A stretch of 64,000 nt of DNA, from NCBI GenBank assembly GCA_046199005.1, contig CP176050.1, positions 558,001-622,000 on the forward strand. Direction: 5' to 3'. A program made the position numbers and the translations under genes. The notes under the pieces are model-generated. The model searched no databases, was not told where the DNA came from, and was given only the letters and a program-made list of their open reading frames with translations. This document shows positions 28,292 through 36,407 of this stretch, in pieces. Position 1 is the stretch's first letter; the number at the start of each line of letters is the position of its first letter. The DNA comes from Ascidiimonas sp046199005 (GTDB taxonomy: Bacteria; Bacteroidota; Bacteroidia; Flavobacteriales; Flavobacteriaceae).

Positions 28292-28322
28292 AAAGCGGCT
28301 TGAACATTGCCCAAACCGCTTT
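28292..28322. terminator. Hairpin between convergent genes
   Basis: AAAGCGG (28292-28298) pairs with CCGCTTT (28316-28322); an inner CTTG/CAA pairing lengthens the stem. It lies between the membrane protein gene and the convergent carbonic anhydrase gene and is a probable bidirectional terminator. Confidence 0.6.
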
Positions 28323-28356
28323 ACCAAACATCCACTAAGTGACTAACCAAAAACCC

Positions 28357-29124
28357 TTAGTCTTTATTAAAAATAACTTTTCCGGTTTCCATATCGTACA
28401 CCGCCGAAACGATCATAATTTTTCCTTCATCTTCCATTTTTGCCATGGTAGGCGAAGCCGTTCTTATATTCTGTACAGTAAGCATCGCATTCTTATTGAT
28501 CACCTCATTGGTAAATGCGGTATTCTTAGAAGTACGCTCACCTTCCAATTGTGTTTCTACTACGGCAGGCTCTATTTCTTCCATAAGCTCTGCCAAAGAC
28601 TGCATGCCCAGTGATCTTGCGTCTACCTGATCTATAGTTGATTTTACAGCACCGCAAGCGGTATGCCCCATAACAATTACTAATTTAGAACCAGCAACAG
28701 CAGTGGCAAATTCCATAGAACCTACAATAGCTTCGTTTTCAATATTTCCTGCCACTCTTGCTACAAAGATATCTCCGATCCCCAGGTCAAATACATCTTC
28801 TACTGGAACGCGACTGTCTACACACGAAAGCACGATGGCTTTTGGAAATTGTCCGATCATCGCTTTTCTTCGTTGTTCTGAGTGGTCACGTTGTGTAAGA
28901 TTATTGCTCATAAAATTCTCATTCCCTTTTTTCAATCGCCCTACGATCTCTTCTGGGGTCATTTCTGCCTGTTCCTCAGCAGTAAGAATACTGCTTACTA
29001 CTTTTTCTTCTACGAGTTCATTTTGTGTTTGCTGTACGGTTGATTCAGCGGTTTTAGTTTCGTTACATGATACGAACATAAATAAAGAAACCAGGGTAAT
29101 ACTTACTAAAGCACGTGTTTTCAT
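28357..29124 (-). CDS. Exported beta-class carbonic anhydrase (lipoprotein)
   Basis: I choose the ATG at 29124 because it starts a good lipoprotein signal (ending FVSCNETK). The upstream frame adds 20 hydrophobic-poor residues from 29184. The enzyme motifs are complete: LSCVDSRVPVEDVFDLGIGD gives the zinc Cys and the Asp-Arg pair, and VMGHTACGAVKSTID gives the zinc His and second Cys. Beta-carbonic anhydrases interconvert CO2 and bicarbonate. The lipoprotein signal places this one in the periplasm or on the outer membrane, which is less usual than the cytoplasm. A single-gene unit. Confidence 0.9.
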   Translation of the reverse strand: MKTRALVSITLVSLFMFVSCNETKTAESTVQQTQNELVEEKVVSSILTAEEQAEMTPEEIVGRLKKGNENFMSNNLTQRDHSEQRRKAMIGQFPKAIVLSCVDSRVPVEDVFDLGIGDIFVARVAGNIENEAIVGSMEFATAVAGSKLVIVMGHTACGAVKSTIDQVDARSLGMQSLAELMEEIEPAVVETQLEGERTSKNTAFTNEVINKNAMLTVQNIRTASPTMAKMEDEGKIMIVSAVYDMETGKVIFNKD

Positions 29125-29291
29125 TTTGTTTAATATAAAGTTTAAAATTCTGAACAAAAGTATATTCAATATTTTCATTCTCAATCAGGATTAACAAATA
29201 TTTAATAGTTTTACTTTTAAACTTATGAATATTACTATCAAAAACAATAGTAAAACTATTATTCTAGATGTAAAAACCCGTTTAGCGCCGC

Positions 29292-29425
29292 CTGTAAGCG
29301 ATCTAACAGGGTTTTATATAAGTAAGATATATTAATATATCCCCCAAAAATCGTTCGTTAAGAGTTAGATTTTAAGGATTTCGGAATGTGGAAGTAAGGG
29401 TGGTTTGGAGGAATTTTTGGGAAGG
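29292..29425. repeat. Direct repeat DR1, copy 1 (about 134 bp)
   Basis: It begins CTGTAAGCGATCTAAC and matches 30036-30170 over its length with scattered mismatches and one 2-bp gap. CCTGT and ACAGG at its start can form a small hairpin. The two copies bracket the dispersed repeat at 29512-29987. Confidence 0.7.
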
Positions 29426-29511
29426 GGACAGATAAACAGGTTGAGGAATAGCTTTGCTTCTTTTCTTTTTTGCCTCTCCAACCCTTCGATTTTACTCAGG
29501 GCAGGCTTCGA

Positions 29512-29987
29512 AGGAAAAAAGGATACTTTCTCGATAGGTGTTTTTAAAAGTTTCGCCAACTTTTAAAACCGTAAACAACTTCCTAAAAAGTCTCTACCGA
29601 AGCTTCGGTACTTCGACTTTTTTTAACGGAAGTCATTTACTACACTTACGAGAAAGAGAACAATTCGATACCATTTCAACTTTAAGCTCCACGCAGTGAA
29701 ATCCTGAGGCGTGGCGTAAATTCCAAAGGCTTTGAGAACAGGAGCGAAGGTACGTAGCGACGCAAAGTTTTGGAATTGGTTTTTGACTTCATGGTCAAAA
29801 AACGTATAGGCGAGGGTGTCCTTTTTTTTGTTTTCCCCCAGCGCCGGCTGGCTCTTTCGCTAAAAACATTCACAGAATGTTTTCTTTACGCTCAGCCCTG
29901 GACAAGCAAAAAAAATGAAAACTAATCATTAATCACATCTAAATTTCCAATGAAATATCTTAGTCTACAAAATTAACTTGTCCCCAA
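29512..29987 (-). repeat. Dispersed repeat DRB, copy 1
   Basis: One of three long copies in the window (others 39609-39940 and, inverted, 63551-64000). Shared landmarks are a GGGG-CAAGT-AA-TTTTGT end, a TGGACAAGCAAAAAAAATG stretch, a run of T, and GAGCTCCACGCAGTGAA-like and TCGATAGGTGTT-like ends. Two short overlapping reading frames persist in the copies, which indicates DNA-level conservation; I do not call genes here. It contains a CTACCGAAGCTTCGGTA palindrome. Confidence 0.8.
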
Positions 29988-30035
29988 CTTAATCCTAAAC
30001 CCTTGTTATTTATATCAAAACCATCAAGAGCCAAC

Positions 30036-30170
30036 TGTAAGCGATCTAACGGGGTTTTGTATAAGTAAGATATATTAATATCCCTTAAAAATCGTTCGTT
30101 AGGAATTAGATTTTAAAGATTTTGGGTTGTGAAAGTAAGGTTGGTTTTGCTGATTTTTTTTGGGAATGGT
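30036..30170. repeat. Direct repeat DR1, copy 2
   Basis: Second copy of the element at 29292-29425, same orientation, with GGGGTTTTGTATAAG in place of AGGGTTTTATATAAG and similar scattered changes. The following 130 bp up to the next gene hold no ORF that I would call. Confidence 0.7.
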
Positions 30171-30300
30171 TTCGGCTATGATGTGTAGCGGTGATGAAAT
30201 TCCAAGTATTTCCCTTTGCCGTAGATACTGCCGTTGATGGTTTATTAGCTGAGGATAGAAAAATAAAGCTATCAATTTAGAATCCGTGTTGCATAGTTTA

Positions 30301-30726
30301 TTAAGTCCTACCACGTTTTTCCCCTTTCCAGCTAACAATTACCAGAACACAAACCAGAAAGACCTTTATTAGTAAAGTAATATGTAAAATAGCCTGCCAA
30401 GGTCTGATAGTTTTCTCGTCCAACAAATTGGTTTCATTAATCCAATTGATTTTAAGTGTTAAATAAGTCACCATAACAATTAAAAATGAATTAAAGAATA
30501 TCAAGATTTTATTAGAGTTTCGATTACTTAATCTCTCTATTACAACTTTTATTAGAAATATTATAAAAAATACAAGAGGTAGGTAGGTGAAAAAGATGTA
30601 GAAATTTAGACCATTTATAGAATTACCAAGTACAATTAATCGAGTTTTGTCCATAAGTCCGCTATTCTCAAGTCCGACCGTAAGGAAATAGCAAGTAATA
30701 AAAACCAGAAGGAATATTAAAACCAA
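30301..30726 (-). CDS. Small membrane protein, possibly with a stop codon near its true start
   Basis: The frame from a TTG at 30726 gives 141 residues with four hydrophobic helices and an Arg/Asn-rich loop (ERLSNRNSNK) in the middle. No family recognised. An ATG lies in the same frame at 30747 and would begin Met-Trp-Lys-Arg-Asn, then a TAG (30732-30730), then the first hydrophobic helix. That looks like a normal N-terminus cut by a nonsense codon, so the gene may be inactive or started by the TTG. It is the last member of the minus-strand accessory array. Confidence 0.5.
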   Translation of the reverse strand: MVLIFLLVFITCYFLTVGLENSGLMDKTRLIVLGNSINGLNFYIFFTYLPLVFFIIFLIKVVIERLSNRNSNKILIFFNSFLIVMVTYLTLKINWINETNLLDEKTIRPWQAILHITLLIKVFLVCVLVIVSWKGEKRGRT

Positions 30727-30749
30727 GAACTAATTTCGTTTCCACATTT

Positions 30750-30928
30750 TATTGGCACCGCCAAAGGGTCTAATACCCAGAGGCTTGCCTCGAAATTAAA
30801 CATCAGTTTCAAACAAATGCCTCATGGGCTTGCCCTGAGGTAGTTTACTTTTAGAATTTTAATCGATTGTTTATTGGCACTGCCAAAGGGTCTGATACCC
30901 CCGAAGGCTTGCCCTTAGGTAGTTTACT
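30750..30928. repeat. REP-like triple-hairpin repeats
   Basis: Two copies (30750-30790 and 30872-30928) of a unit containing TTGGCAC-GCCAAAGGGTCT-ATACCC, then a GGCTTGCC core, and a third partial copy at 30824-30850. Each unit offers short back-to-back stems (GGCA/GCC, GGGT/ACCC, AAGG/CCTT). The tail AGGTAGTTTACTT occurs at 30838-30850 and 30917-30929. They resemble intergenic REP-type repeats and may act as terminators or mobile MITE-like units. Confidence 0.7.
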
Positions 30929-31443
30929 TACTGCGGTAATCTTTTCAAGATTAATTTGATTTGACCTTGATGGCAAAGTTCATCATGAATAATATGTTTA
31001 AGCTCATAATGATGATTTGTTATAAGCTGATGGTTCGATAAGATGATCTTTTCATCTAACCAATTATCATTTAGTTTTTTCAGTTCTGCTAAAGTTGTTT
31101 CTCTAACTTCATTCAAGGTATCTACATAATACACCAAAGGATTACCATTAATAAGCCTTTTATCCATATTGAATGGAAAAGCTCCTCCGAATTTTATGAT
31201 TTCTTGTTTCGAAAAAGGTCTGTCAAAAAAATAGTGCAATTGAAACTTAAGTTCTAAGGCGGCAATGTGAAGTAGCAAAGTACCAATACTATTACTTTGA
31301 TCATCGAAGTTGTAATCTAAAGATTTAATAGATAGGCCTTGAGCTAACCGGAAGGTTTCATTTCTAACTAATATCATTTCTGAGATGATATACCCTAGCC
31401 GGAGACTATAATTTTCGTGAGATTTTATTTCTTTACTAACCAC
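30928..31443 (-). CDS. DinB/DUF664-family protein
   Basis: This 171-residue protein starts at a GTG (31443) because no ATG precedes the conserved helix. It has the four-helix-bundle pattern of DinB-like proteins: an IGTLLLHIAALE helix with one metal His, and HIIHDELCHQGQIKLILKRL near the C-terminus with the others. The family includes thiol-transferases and metal-dependent hydrolases; a specific reaction cannot be assigned. It lies in the array of minus-strand accessory genes, next to REP-like repeats. Confidence 0.78.
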   Translation of the reverse strand: MVSKEIKSHENYSLRLGYIISEMILVRNETFRLAQGLSIKSLDYNFDDQSNSIGTLLLHIAALELKFQLHYFFDRPFSKQEIIKFGGAFPFNMDKRLINGNPLVYYVDTLNEVRETTLAELKKLNDNWLDEKIILSNHQLITNHHYELKHIIHDELCHQGQIKLILKRLPQ

Positions 31444-31628
31444 AACTATTTTCGATGAAACGATTTATTTTTTGAAAATGGCTAATTCACTAAAAGGACA
31501 TAAATAGTGGATATTGAACATGATAAAACCATAGCATACTCAGGCTATCAAAAAAGATAAATATGTAAATATCAAGGGTATATTTGCTTCACTCCCAATG
31601 AAATCGTCTTTTTGTAAAGTCTCGGGTT

Positions 31629-31856
31629 CTATTGAGTATTAGGTCCGGACCACGGGCATCGGTAATCAGCTGAAGGACAGTTGCCATCTGCTGAAAAACA
31701 TTTATCTGTTTTAAAGCAAATCCAGTCAGAATAAGGACATCCTGGTTCTTCTGAAATTCCGGCTCCAATAATTTCATTGCCTCCAACGACTTTTTTTGCG
31801 TTCAATTTAGAAACAACTTGTTTGTTCAATTTTAATTTAAAATTGCTTTTTTTCAT
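31629..31856 (-). CDS. Orphan GG-leader RiPP-like precursor peptide
   Basis: The 75-residue product starts with a leader NFKLKLNKQVVSKLNAKKVV ending in Gly-Gly at residues 25-26. This matches the Lys/Asn/Leu-rich GG-leader found on Bacteroidota natural-product precursors. The core of about 49 residues has five cysteines spaced among Pro, Trp, Tyr and Asp residues (near 40, 47, 53, 60 and 67). Such peptides are cut after GG by a C39-type peptidase-transporter. No modification enzyme, peptidase or transporter is adjacent, so it is an orphan whose processing must be supplied elsewhere. Confidence 0.72.
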   Translation of the reverse strand: MKKSNFKLKLNKQVVSKLNAKKVVGGNEIIGAGISEEPGCPYSDWICFKTDKCFSADGNCPSADYRCPWSGPNTQ

Positions 31857-32052
31857 AATTCGAATAAATTAAAGGTAAATATTCTTTAAAGATAATGGTT
31901 TTTAGTTCGGATCATACAAGAAGTTCTCCTAATTCGTACATTCAGAGTAATTTATATATGATTTTAGGAAGCAATTAATAATAGATCTTCTGCAATCCAA
32001 TTCACCATTTACTTAGTTTCAGAATTGCTAATAACGCTAATTTGCCTCACAA
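31857..32052. other. Intergenic leader of the precursor peptide
   Basis: An AT-rich stretch upstream of the precursor gene with no ORF. It probably contains that gene's promoter, but I cannot place -33/-7 boxes with confidence. The cassette-type direct repeat follows at 32053. Confidence 0.35.
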
Positions 32053-32147
32053 CTACCTTAGGTTTAGATTAAAAATACGTATTTCTGCTTTTGAATATAA
32101 GAAAAAGTTAATTTATGAATATTAAGATTGCTTAAGAAAATATTGGT
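32053..32147. repeat. Cassette-type direct repeat CR, copy 1
   Basis: It shares ACTACCTT, GATTTAGATT-like and AAAAATACGTATTTCTGCTT blocks and a GAATATTAAGATTGC block with 34401-34490, in the same orientation and with similar spacing. It is followed by TTGGTTTGTGTAA, which recurs near 36378 as TTGGTTTGTGTAACGG. Confidence 0.75.
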
Positions 32148-32180
32148 TTGTGTAAAGGTTACCATTATTGTGTAGCCATA

Positions 32181-32771
32181 TTATTTTCCACCTATTTTTT
32201 CTCCTTCCTTCGCATTCAACTTGACTTCACTTAAATAACTCAATATTTTTCCCTTTGAGTCTACATTTCCGACATATCCAAATTCAGGCGAGTAATAGAG
32301 GAAATATTCTTTATTTTTTTCTTTGTCTTTATCTGATAATTGTTTGCAATAAACTTTTATACAGTTTTTGTATTTTTTTGCTGGTGTTTTAAACTTTTGC
32401 CCTTCTGCTATTACTTCATAACTCCAACTTTTGTCATTTTCAGTCCACTTGTCTCCAAGTTTTGGGTTTATGGGAAGAACTATTGATTCTTCTAACGTTT
32501 TTTTGTCTATGTGATAATAGTTTTCAGTTCCTTTTCTGTAATAAGTCGTGTCAACATCGCCCCAACCATATTTTCGGTATTTCACATAATATTCTTTGTC
32601 AGCTATAATTTCTTTGTTATTATCAAAAGACTCAAAATAGTAAGTTTTCCTGTATTTATAGTACTTGGCGCTACTTGAATTCTCAAAAAGGCTTATATAT
32701 CCATCCATTTTTATTTGAATGAATGAAAACATAGTTACTGATAAAATTAGAATTACAATTATTTTTTTCAT
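32181..32771 (-). CDS. Exported hypothetical protein
   Basis: This 196-residue protein has a signal peptide (about residues 1-20) and a Tyr/Lys-rich mature part with paired strands, including a YYHIDKKTLEESIVLPINPK region and a KDKEKNKEYFLYYSPEFGYVG hairpin. The last resembles the DUF-type domain in which an end strand reads W--GIG-V; I cannot name the family with certainty. It is one unit of the minus-strand array, with a cassette repeat after its stop and a hairpin element before its start. Confidence 0.65.
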   Translation of the reverse strand: MKKIIVILILSVTMFSFIQIKMDGYISLFENSSSAKYYKYRKTYYFESFDNNKEIIADKEYYVKYRKYGWGDVDTTYYRKGTENYYHIDKKTLEESIVLPINPKLGDKWTENDKSWSYEVIAEGQKFKTPAKKYKNCIKVYCKQLSDKDKEKNKEYFLYYSPEFGYVGNVDSKGKILSYLSEVKLNAKEGEKIGGK

Positions 32772-32790
32772 CGGCGGTTTGTTTTTTTAA

Positions 32791-32925
32791 TGCTACAACG
32801 CCATGTGCATGAGCAGTAGCCGATTTTATCCGAATGCTTTTTAGATAGCAATATGCTTTATTCAGACCAAAAAACGGCTCGAGTTAACACTCAAACCGCT
32901 TTTGCTTGTATACCGTATTGTGCCC
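32791..32925. repeat. Cassette-type hairpin element, copy A
   Basis: The arms GCTACAACG-CCATGTGCATGAGCAGTAGCCG and AACCGCTTTTGCTTGTATACCGTATTG form a long imperfect inverted repeat separated by about 70 bp. The right arm ends immediately before the stop codon of the 32928-33314 gene. The layout matches the element at 37221-37352. Confidence 0.7.
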
Positions 32926-32927
32926 GG

Positions 32928-33314
32928 TCATTTTTCAATTCCATTGAATATTTCAAAGTGTTGAAATACCATTTCTTTTTGGTTAATGGTGCTAAAAATC
33001 GGCATCAATTCTTCCGTTTTCATAGCTTTTTCAGACGCTTTTTTTGCAGCCTCTAAGTCTGTCCAATAAACTATATCTAAAAATTTTCCGTCTTCGGCTA
33101 TCGCAGTTTTTCTTGCTACAAACCCAGGTTGTTCACTTACAAAAGCGTTTAACTTTGTAATTGACTTTTTTGCTTCTTCTGGACTAATTCCTTCTACAGA
33201 TTTCCACAGTACCATTTCGATAATTTTTGCTTGTTCCATATTACTTTTCTTTATGTCTGACTGCGCACAGCTAAATGCAGACAAGACGATTAAACCAATG
33301 ATTAATTTTTTCAT
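32928..33314 (-). CDS. Antibiotic-biosynthesis-monooxygenase-like lipoprotein
   Basis: The N-terminus (LSAFSCAQSD) is a lipoprotein signal with Cys near residue 16. The mature 110 residues follow the ABM dimeric alpha/beta-barrel pattern: IIEMVLWKSVEGISPEEAKK, GFVARKTAIAEDGKFLDIVYW and a C-terminal helix-strand. ABM-fold proteins include small monooxygenases and haem-degrading enzymes; no catalytic residue can be assigned here. Its stop abuts the hairpin element at 32791-32925. Confidence 0.7.
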   Translation of the reverse strand: MKKLIIGLIVLSAFSCAQSDIKKSNMEQAKIIEMVLWKSVEGISPEEAKKSITKLNAFVSEQPGFVARKTAIAEDGKFLDIVYWTDLEAAKKASEKAMKTEELMPIFSTINQKEMVFQHFEIFNGIEK

Positions 33315-33354
33315 GGGTCAAAAGTAAAATGATCAAGTGACAGCCCTATGTCAA

Positions 33355-34038
33355 CTATGTTTGGAAACTTTCAAAGTATTCCTGTAAATTGAAGTTTGTT
33401 AGCTTTTCAAAAGGAAATACCGTACTGTGTAGGTGAATGATTCTATCTAATCTAAACTCGCGTAATTCATCCCGAAGGTGACAAAAAGCAATAACAATCC
33501 ACACATTATTGGTGAAATAGATAGCTTGTGGTTCAATATTTCTTTTGGTAAGCTCTTCTTTATAAAGTGAGTCGTATGAAATAATAACCTGTGTTTTTGA
33601 GGAAATTGCATTTTGAATATCTGAAAGCCAATTACTTTCAATTATATCACCCTTACGAAAATTTAAAGTTCGAGTTGAAAGTAATTCTACATTTACTTTC
33701 TGAAAATTTTTAAGTGTTGCCTTAATTTTAAAAAGTAATGAATTGAAATTTCTGGATAGTGATTTATCACCTTGATTTTTAATAAATATTTCTGAGACAA
33801 TTAAGCTGTTTGCCTCTTCTTCGGTTAGCGATATAGGTGGCAATCGATAACCATCAACAATAAAGTAACCAACTCCATTCTCTGAACCGATTGGGACTCC
33901 TGCGTCCTGCAGTGTTTTAATGTCTCTATATACCGTTCTCAGACTGATTTCAAAGCGTTCTGCTATTTCTTTCGCCGTTACAACCTTTTTGGATTGCAGT
34001 TGTATAAGTATTGCGGTTATTCTTGTAAGCCTGTTCAT
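33355..34038 (-). CDS. YafY/WYL-family transcriptional regulator
   Basis: This 227-residue protein begins with a DeoR-type helix-turn-helix (RLTRITAILIQLQSKKVVTA, then AERFEISLRTVYRDIKTLQ) and continues with a WYL-type domain (ISYDSLYKEELTKRNIEPQ and WVIAFCHLRDELREFRLDRI). WYL domains bind nucleic acid or nucleotide ligands and often control stress or defence genes. Its start overlaps the end of the DUF1905 gene by 4 bp (ATGA), so the two are co-translated. Confidence 0.85.
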   Translation of the reverse strand: MNRLTRITAILIQLQSKKVVTAKEIAERFEISLRTVYRDIKTLQDAGVPIGSENGVGYFIVDGYRLPPISLTEEEANSLIVSEIFIKNQGDKSLSRNFNSLLFKIKATLKNFQKVNVELLSTRTLNFRKGDIIESNWLSDIQNAISSKTQVIISYDSLYKEELTKRNIEPQAIYFTNNVWIVIAFCHLRDELREFRLDRIIHLHSTVFPFEKLTNFNLQEYFESFQT

Positions 34039-34334
34039 ATTGAAATACTTACAGAAACTTTATCATCTAAATTCAGAACTGCTTTTTTTCTGATATCAGC
34101 TTTTATGGGAAGTAGATAAGTATCAAGTCTTTTGTCGAACCAAATTGCTGTTTCCCATTGAATTCCATCTAGATGAGCAGAGGCTTTCATTCTTCCCCAA
34201 CCTTCTTCTTGCCATTTTAAATGTTCTCGGATTTCTTTAGAAATATCTTTTGGCAAAGAGACAAAAAACCATCCTCCATTCGCATTGTGTTTCCAAATTT
34301 TACCTGAAAAATCATATTTAATTTTGGCTTGCAA
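34035..34334 (-). CDS. DUF1905 domain protein
   Basis: This 99-residue protein starts at a TTG (34334); no ATG occurs in the open frame upstream before a TAG. The core is KIWKHNANGGWFFVSLPKDI, then a WGRMKASAHLDGIQWETAIWF strand pair and a DTYLLPIKADIRKKAVL segment, the known DUF1905 pattern. DUF1905 is a small beta-barrel domain of unknown function. The WYL regulator overlaps its stop by 4 bp. Confidence 0.78.
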   Translation of the reverse strand: MQAKIKYDFSGKIWKHNANGGWFFVSLPKDISKEIREHLKWQEEGWGRMKASAHLDGIQWETAIWFDKRLDTYLLPIKADIRKKAVLNLDDKVSVSISI

Positions 34335-34400
34335 TTTCTTATCTGTTTTGATTTGGTTCTTGGTTTGTTCTAATTGGGTACAAATGAGGTTTGTCTAAAA

Positions 34401-34490
34401 ACTACCTTTGATTTAGATTAAAAATACGTATTTCTGCTTATGATAATAAAAAATTAATTTAAGAATATTAAGATTGCCTAACAAAATATG
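34401..34490. repeat. Cassette-type direct repeat CR, copy 2
   Basis: Shares the ACTACCTT, TTTAGATTAAAAATACG and AATATTAAGATTGC blocks with 32053-32147, same orientation, about 2.35 kb away. The intervening segment carries four genes. Confidence 0.75.
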
Positions 34491-34566
34491 GGCTGGAGTT
34501 GTTTTTCAATCTTTTTTTTACAAATTATTGATTTATACAATCTTTACGGACGTTGTACATAGTGCT

Positions 34567-35016
34567 TTATTCCTCTGGCTTTGTATAGGTCACAATATCA
34601 ATTCCGATTCCGTTAGGGTCTATAATTGCAAAATGTCGGTCGCCCCAAGATTCGTTACGGATTTCTATTTCCATCTGCACACCTTTTTCCTTTAGTTGAT
34701 GGTATATTTCATCCACATTGTTGACTTCAATAGTCAAATACACTCCTTTTCCATTAAAAGCCGATTGAAAAATGGGTTTTTGAGTTGGGTGGTTTGGTTG
34801 TAAAAAACTGATTTCTGCAGATTTATCAGGGGTATGCATTAATAGATAAAAATCGTTTTCAAAACTTACTCCAAAGCCTAATATTTCGGTGTAGAATTTC
34901 TTGGTTTCCTGTAATTTTTCAGTAACTATTCCTGCGTTAAGTTTCATTTCTTTTTCTGTTTGAGCATTTGTTAAGCCAACGGTCAGAACAAATAGGGTTA
35001 ATAATATTGATTTCAT
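34567..35016 (-). CDS. Exported VOC-superfamily (glyoxalase-like) protein
   Basis: I choose the ATG at 35016, which opens a signal peptide (ending TNAQ), over the frame start at 35082. The mature part is a vicinal-oxygen-chelate domain: LQETKKFYTEILGFGVSFEN, LTIEVNNVDEIYHQLKEKGV and FAIIDPNGIGIDIVTY. VOC proteins include glyoxalase I, dioxygenases and antibiotic-binding resistance proteins. An exported VOC protein is less common. Adjacent to the AraC regulator gene (gap 68 bp). Confidence 0.78.
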   Translation of the reverse strand: MKSILLTLFVLTVGLTNAQTEKEMKLNAGIVTEKLQETKKFYTEILGFGVSFENDFYLLMHTPDKSAEISFLQPNHPTQKPIFQSAFNGKGVYLTIEVNNVDEIYHQLKEKGVQMEIEIRNESWGDRHFAIIDPNGIGIDIVTYTKPEE

Positions 35017-35084
35017 GGTTAGTGATTGTAGTTCTACAAATTTAGACTTACAAAAAGCAGAAAAATTGTAAAAATCGGACAAAT

Positions 35085-35897
35085 TTAACGGAATGCTTCT
35101 GAAGGTGTTACACCGTAAAATGTTTTGAAATTTTTTATGAAATGCGCTTGGTCAAAAAAACCAACATCAAAGTACAATTTATTTTTTTTAAGGCTTTGCA
35201 TTGAATGTGTGGCATTCAATATATACTGAAAACGAACAACATTGCTAAATGATTTTGCTGTTGTACCTATATGAAAATTAAAAATTCTGCGAAGTTGTCT
35301 TGGGCTTAATCCTGTATTAAGGTCTTTTTCAGTATCTAAAAATCCATTCCTTTTGAAAATCAGGTTTAACGAATCTAAAAAACGATGGTCATAGTGGATG
35401 ATTTGGTTTCTGGAAAATCTGATTAATTTTTCATTCAGTACCTTAGTAATGTCTTCAAATGAATTGGCAGGTTTGATGTTAGAATTAATCCACTGCGAAA
35501 AGTTGGGTAGTATTTTGATTAATTCCAGGGATTGATTACTTAAAGTCTTAGCATCAACGGCAAATAAATGTGTGAAAGCCGAAGGTAGAAACCGAATACC
35601 GATATAATCGAATTCTTTACCGATTGGAAATTGAACAAACTTTCTACAAAATCCCATTACAAAGTTTTCTGTTGGTTTTTTGTGGTTAAAAAAGATATCG
35701 ATACAACCGTCAGAAACCACTCGGTAATTATAATCTTGCTCCAGAGTTTTTTGTGATTTAAGTTGCCAATAACAGTAAATGAAATACTCAAGTTCTTTGT
35801 CAGGCGATATTTCTTGATAACTTATTTCGTTGTTGTTAGCTGAAACTGCTGGTTGAATCGGTTTATAGTATTTTTTTATGGTTTTTAGTTCGTTCAC
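35085..35897 (-). CDS. AraC-family transcriptional regulator
   Basis: This 270-residue protein starts at a GTG (35897). The N-terminal half has the ELEYFIYCYWQLKS and RFLPSAFTHLFAVD features of an AraC effector domain (DUF6597-like); the C-terminal half is an AraC helix-turn-helix pair (TGLSPRQLRRIFNFHIGTTA and VGFFDQAHFIKNFKTFYG). It may control the VOC-protein gene immediately downstream. Confidence 0.85.
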   Translation of the reverse strand: MNELKTIKKYYKPIQPAVSANNNEISYQEISPDKELEYFIYCYWQLKSQKTLEQDYNYRVVSDGCIDIFFNHKKPTENFVMGFCRKFVQFPIGKEFDYIGIRFLPSAFTHLFAVDAKTLSNQSLELIKILPNFSQWINSNIKPANSFEDITKVLNEKLIRFSRNQIIHYDHRFLDSLNLIFKRNGFLDTEKDLNTGLSPRQLRRIFNFHIGTTAKSFSNVVRFQYILNATHSMQSLKKNKLYFDVGFFDQAHFIKNFKTFYGVTPSEAFR

Positions 35898-35982
35898 TAC
35901 CTTTTTTTATTAAGTACAACGGTCCGACTACACGTAATATCTAAAAGGGTATTGTATTGGTTTAGCTGCCATTTCGTAATTT

Positions 35983-36159
35983 TTACTCTTCTTTTTCTTT
36001 TTTATTACGTTCAATCAATACAGTTCCAATTAGAGCTACTCCAATAAATACTCCACTCAAAGAATCCATTACTTCTCCGCTTCGAACTCCTGCATAAATC
36101 CCTGCGAGTATAGATACGATTCCGATTCCAATTATTAAAGATGCTGTTTGTTTATTCAT
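35983..36159 (-). CDS. Small two-helix membrane protein
   Basis: This 58-residue ORF has an ATG at 36159 and a TAA at 35983. It encodes two hydrophobic helices (TASLIIGIGIVSILAGIYAG and VFIGVALIGTVLIE) joined by a short charged turn (RSGEVMDS), with a basic-acidic tail. The hydrophobic pattern and normal codon use support a real gene. Function unknown; small cassette proteins and toxin-like peptides are alternatives. The rest of 35898-36407 holds no other ORF, but carries the TTGGTTTGTGTAACGG and ACAACGGTCC motifs that resemble cassette ends. Confidence 0.55.
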   Translation of the reverse strand: MNKQTASLIIGIGIVSILAGIYAGVRSGEVMDSLSGVFIGVALIGTVLIERNKKEKEE

Positions 36160-36407
36160 TTCTTTTTTTTGAAGATTTAGCTAGTTGTCTGCTTTTTGCA
36201 TTTTACTTATTGGTTTTACTCGATAATCGAGATTTTAAGCGCTCTGATGCTTGCGTCGAATTAAAATTGAATTTCTTTCTAATACTTCTGTAGCCTTCAA
36301 AAACAGGGAAGCCTTAAGCAATGTATTCAAAAAGACCTTTAACAGGGCTTAAAAAAGGACAGATAATTTTTAATTATTGGTTTGTGTAACGGCTACCGTC
36401 GTTAGTA

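Noticed and set aside
29365..29559. Short ORF at the end of the first dispersed repeat
   Set aside because: Encodes repeat-derived, low-information sequence and has no start support.
29682..29873. Short ORF in the dispersed repeat, with similar frames at 39689-39940 and 63610-63807
   Set aside because: Two overlapping frames are partly open in the copies, and the sequence is conserved at the DNA level. It lies inside a repeat and has no domain.
31589..31786. Overlapping ORF of 65 residues
   Set aside because: It is a frame shadow of the GG-leader precursor, which has the better start and a recognisable leader.
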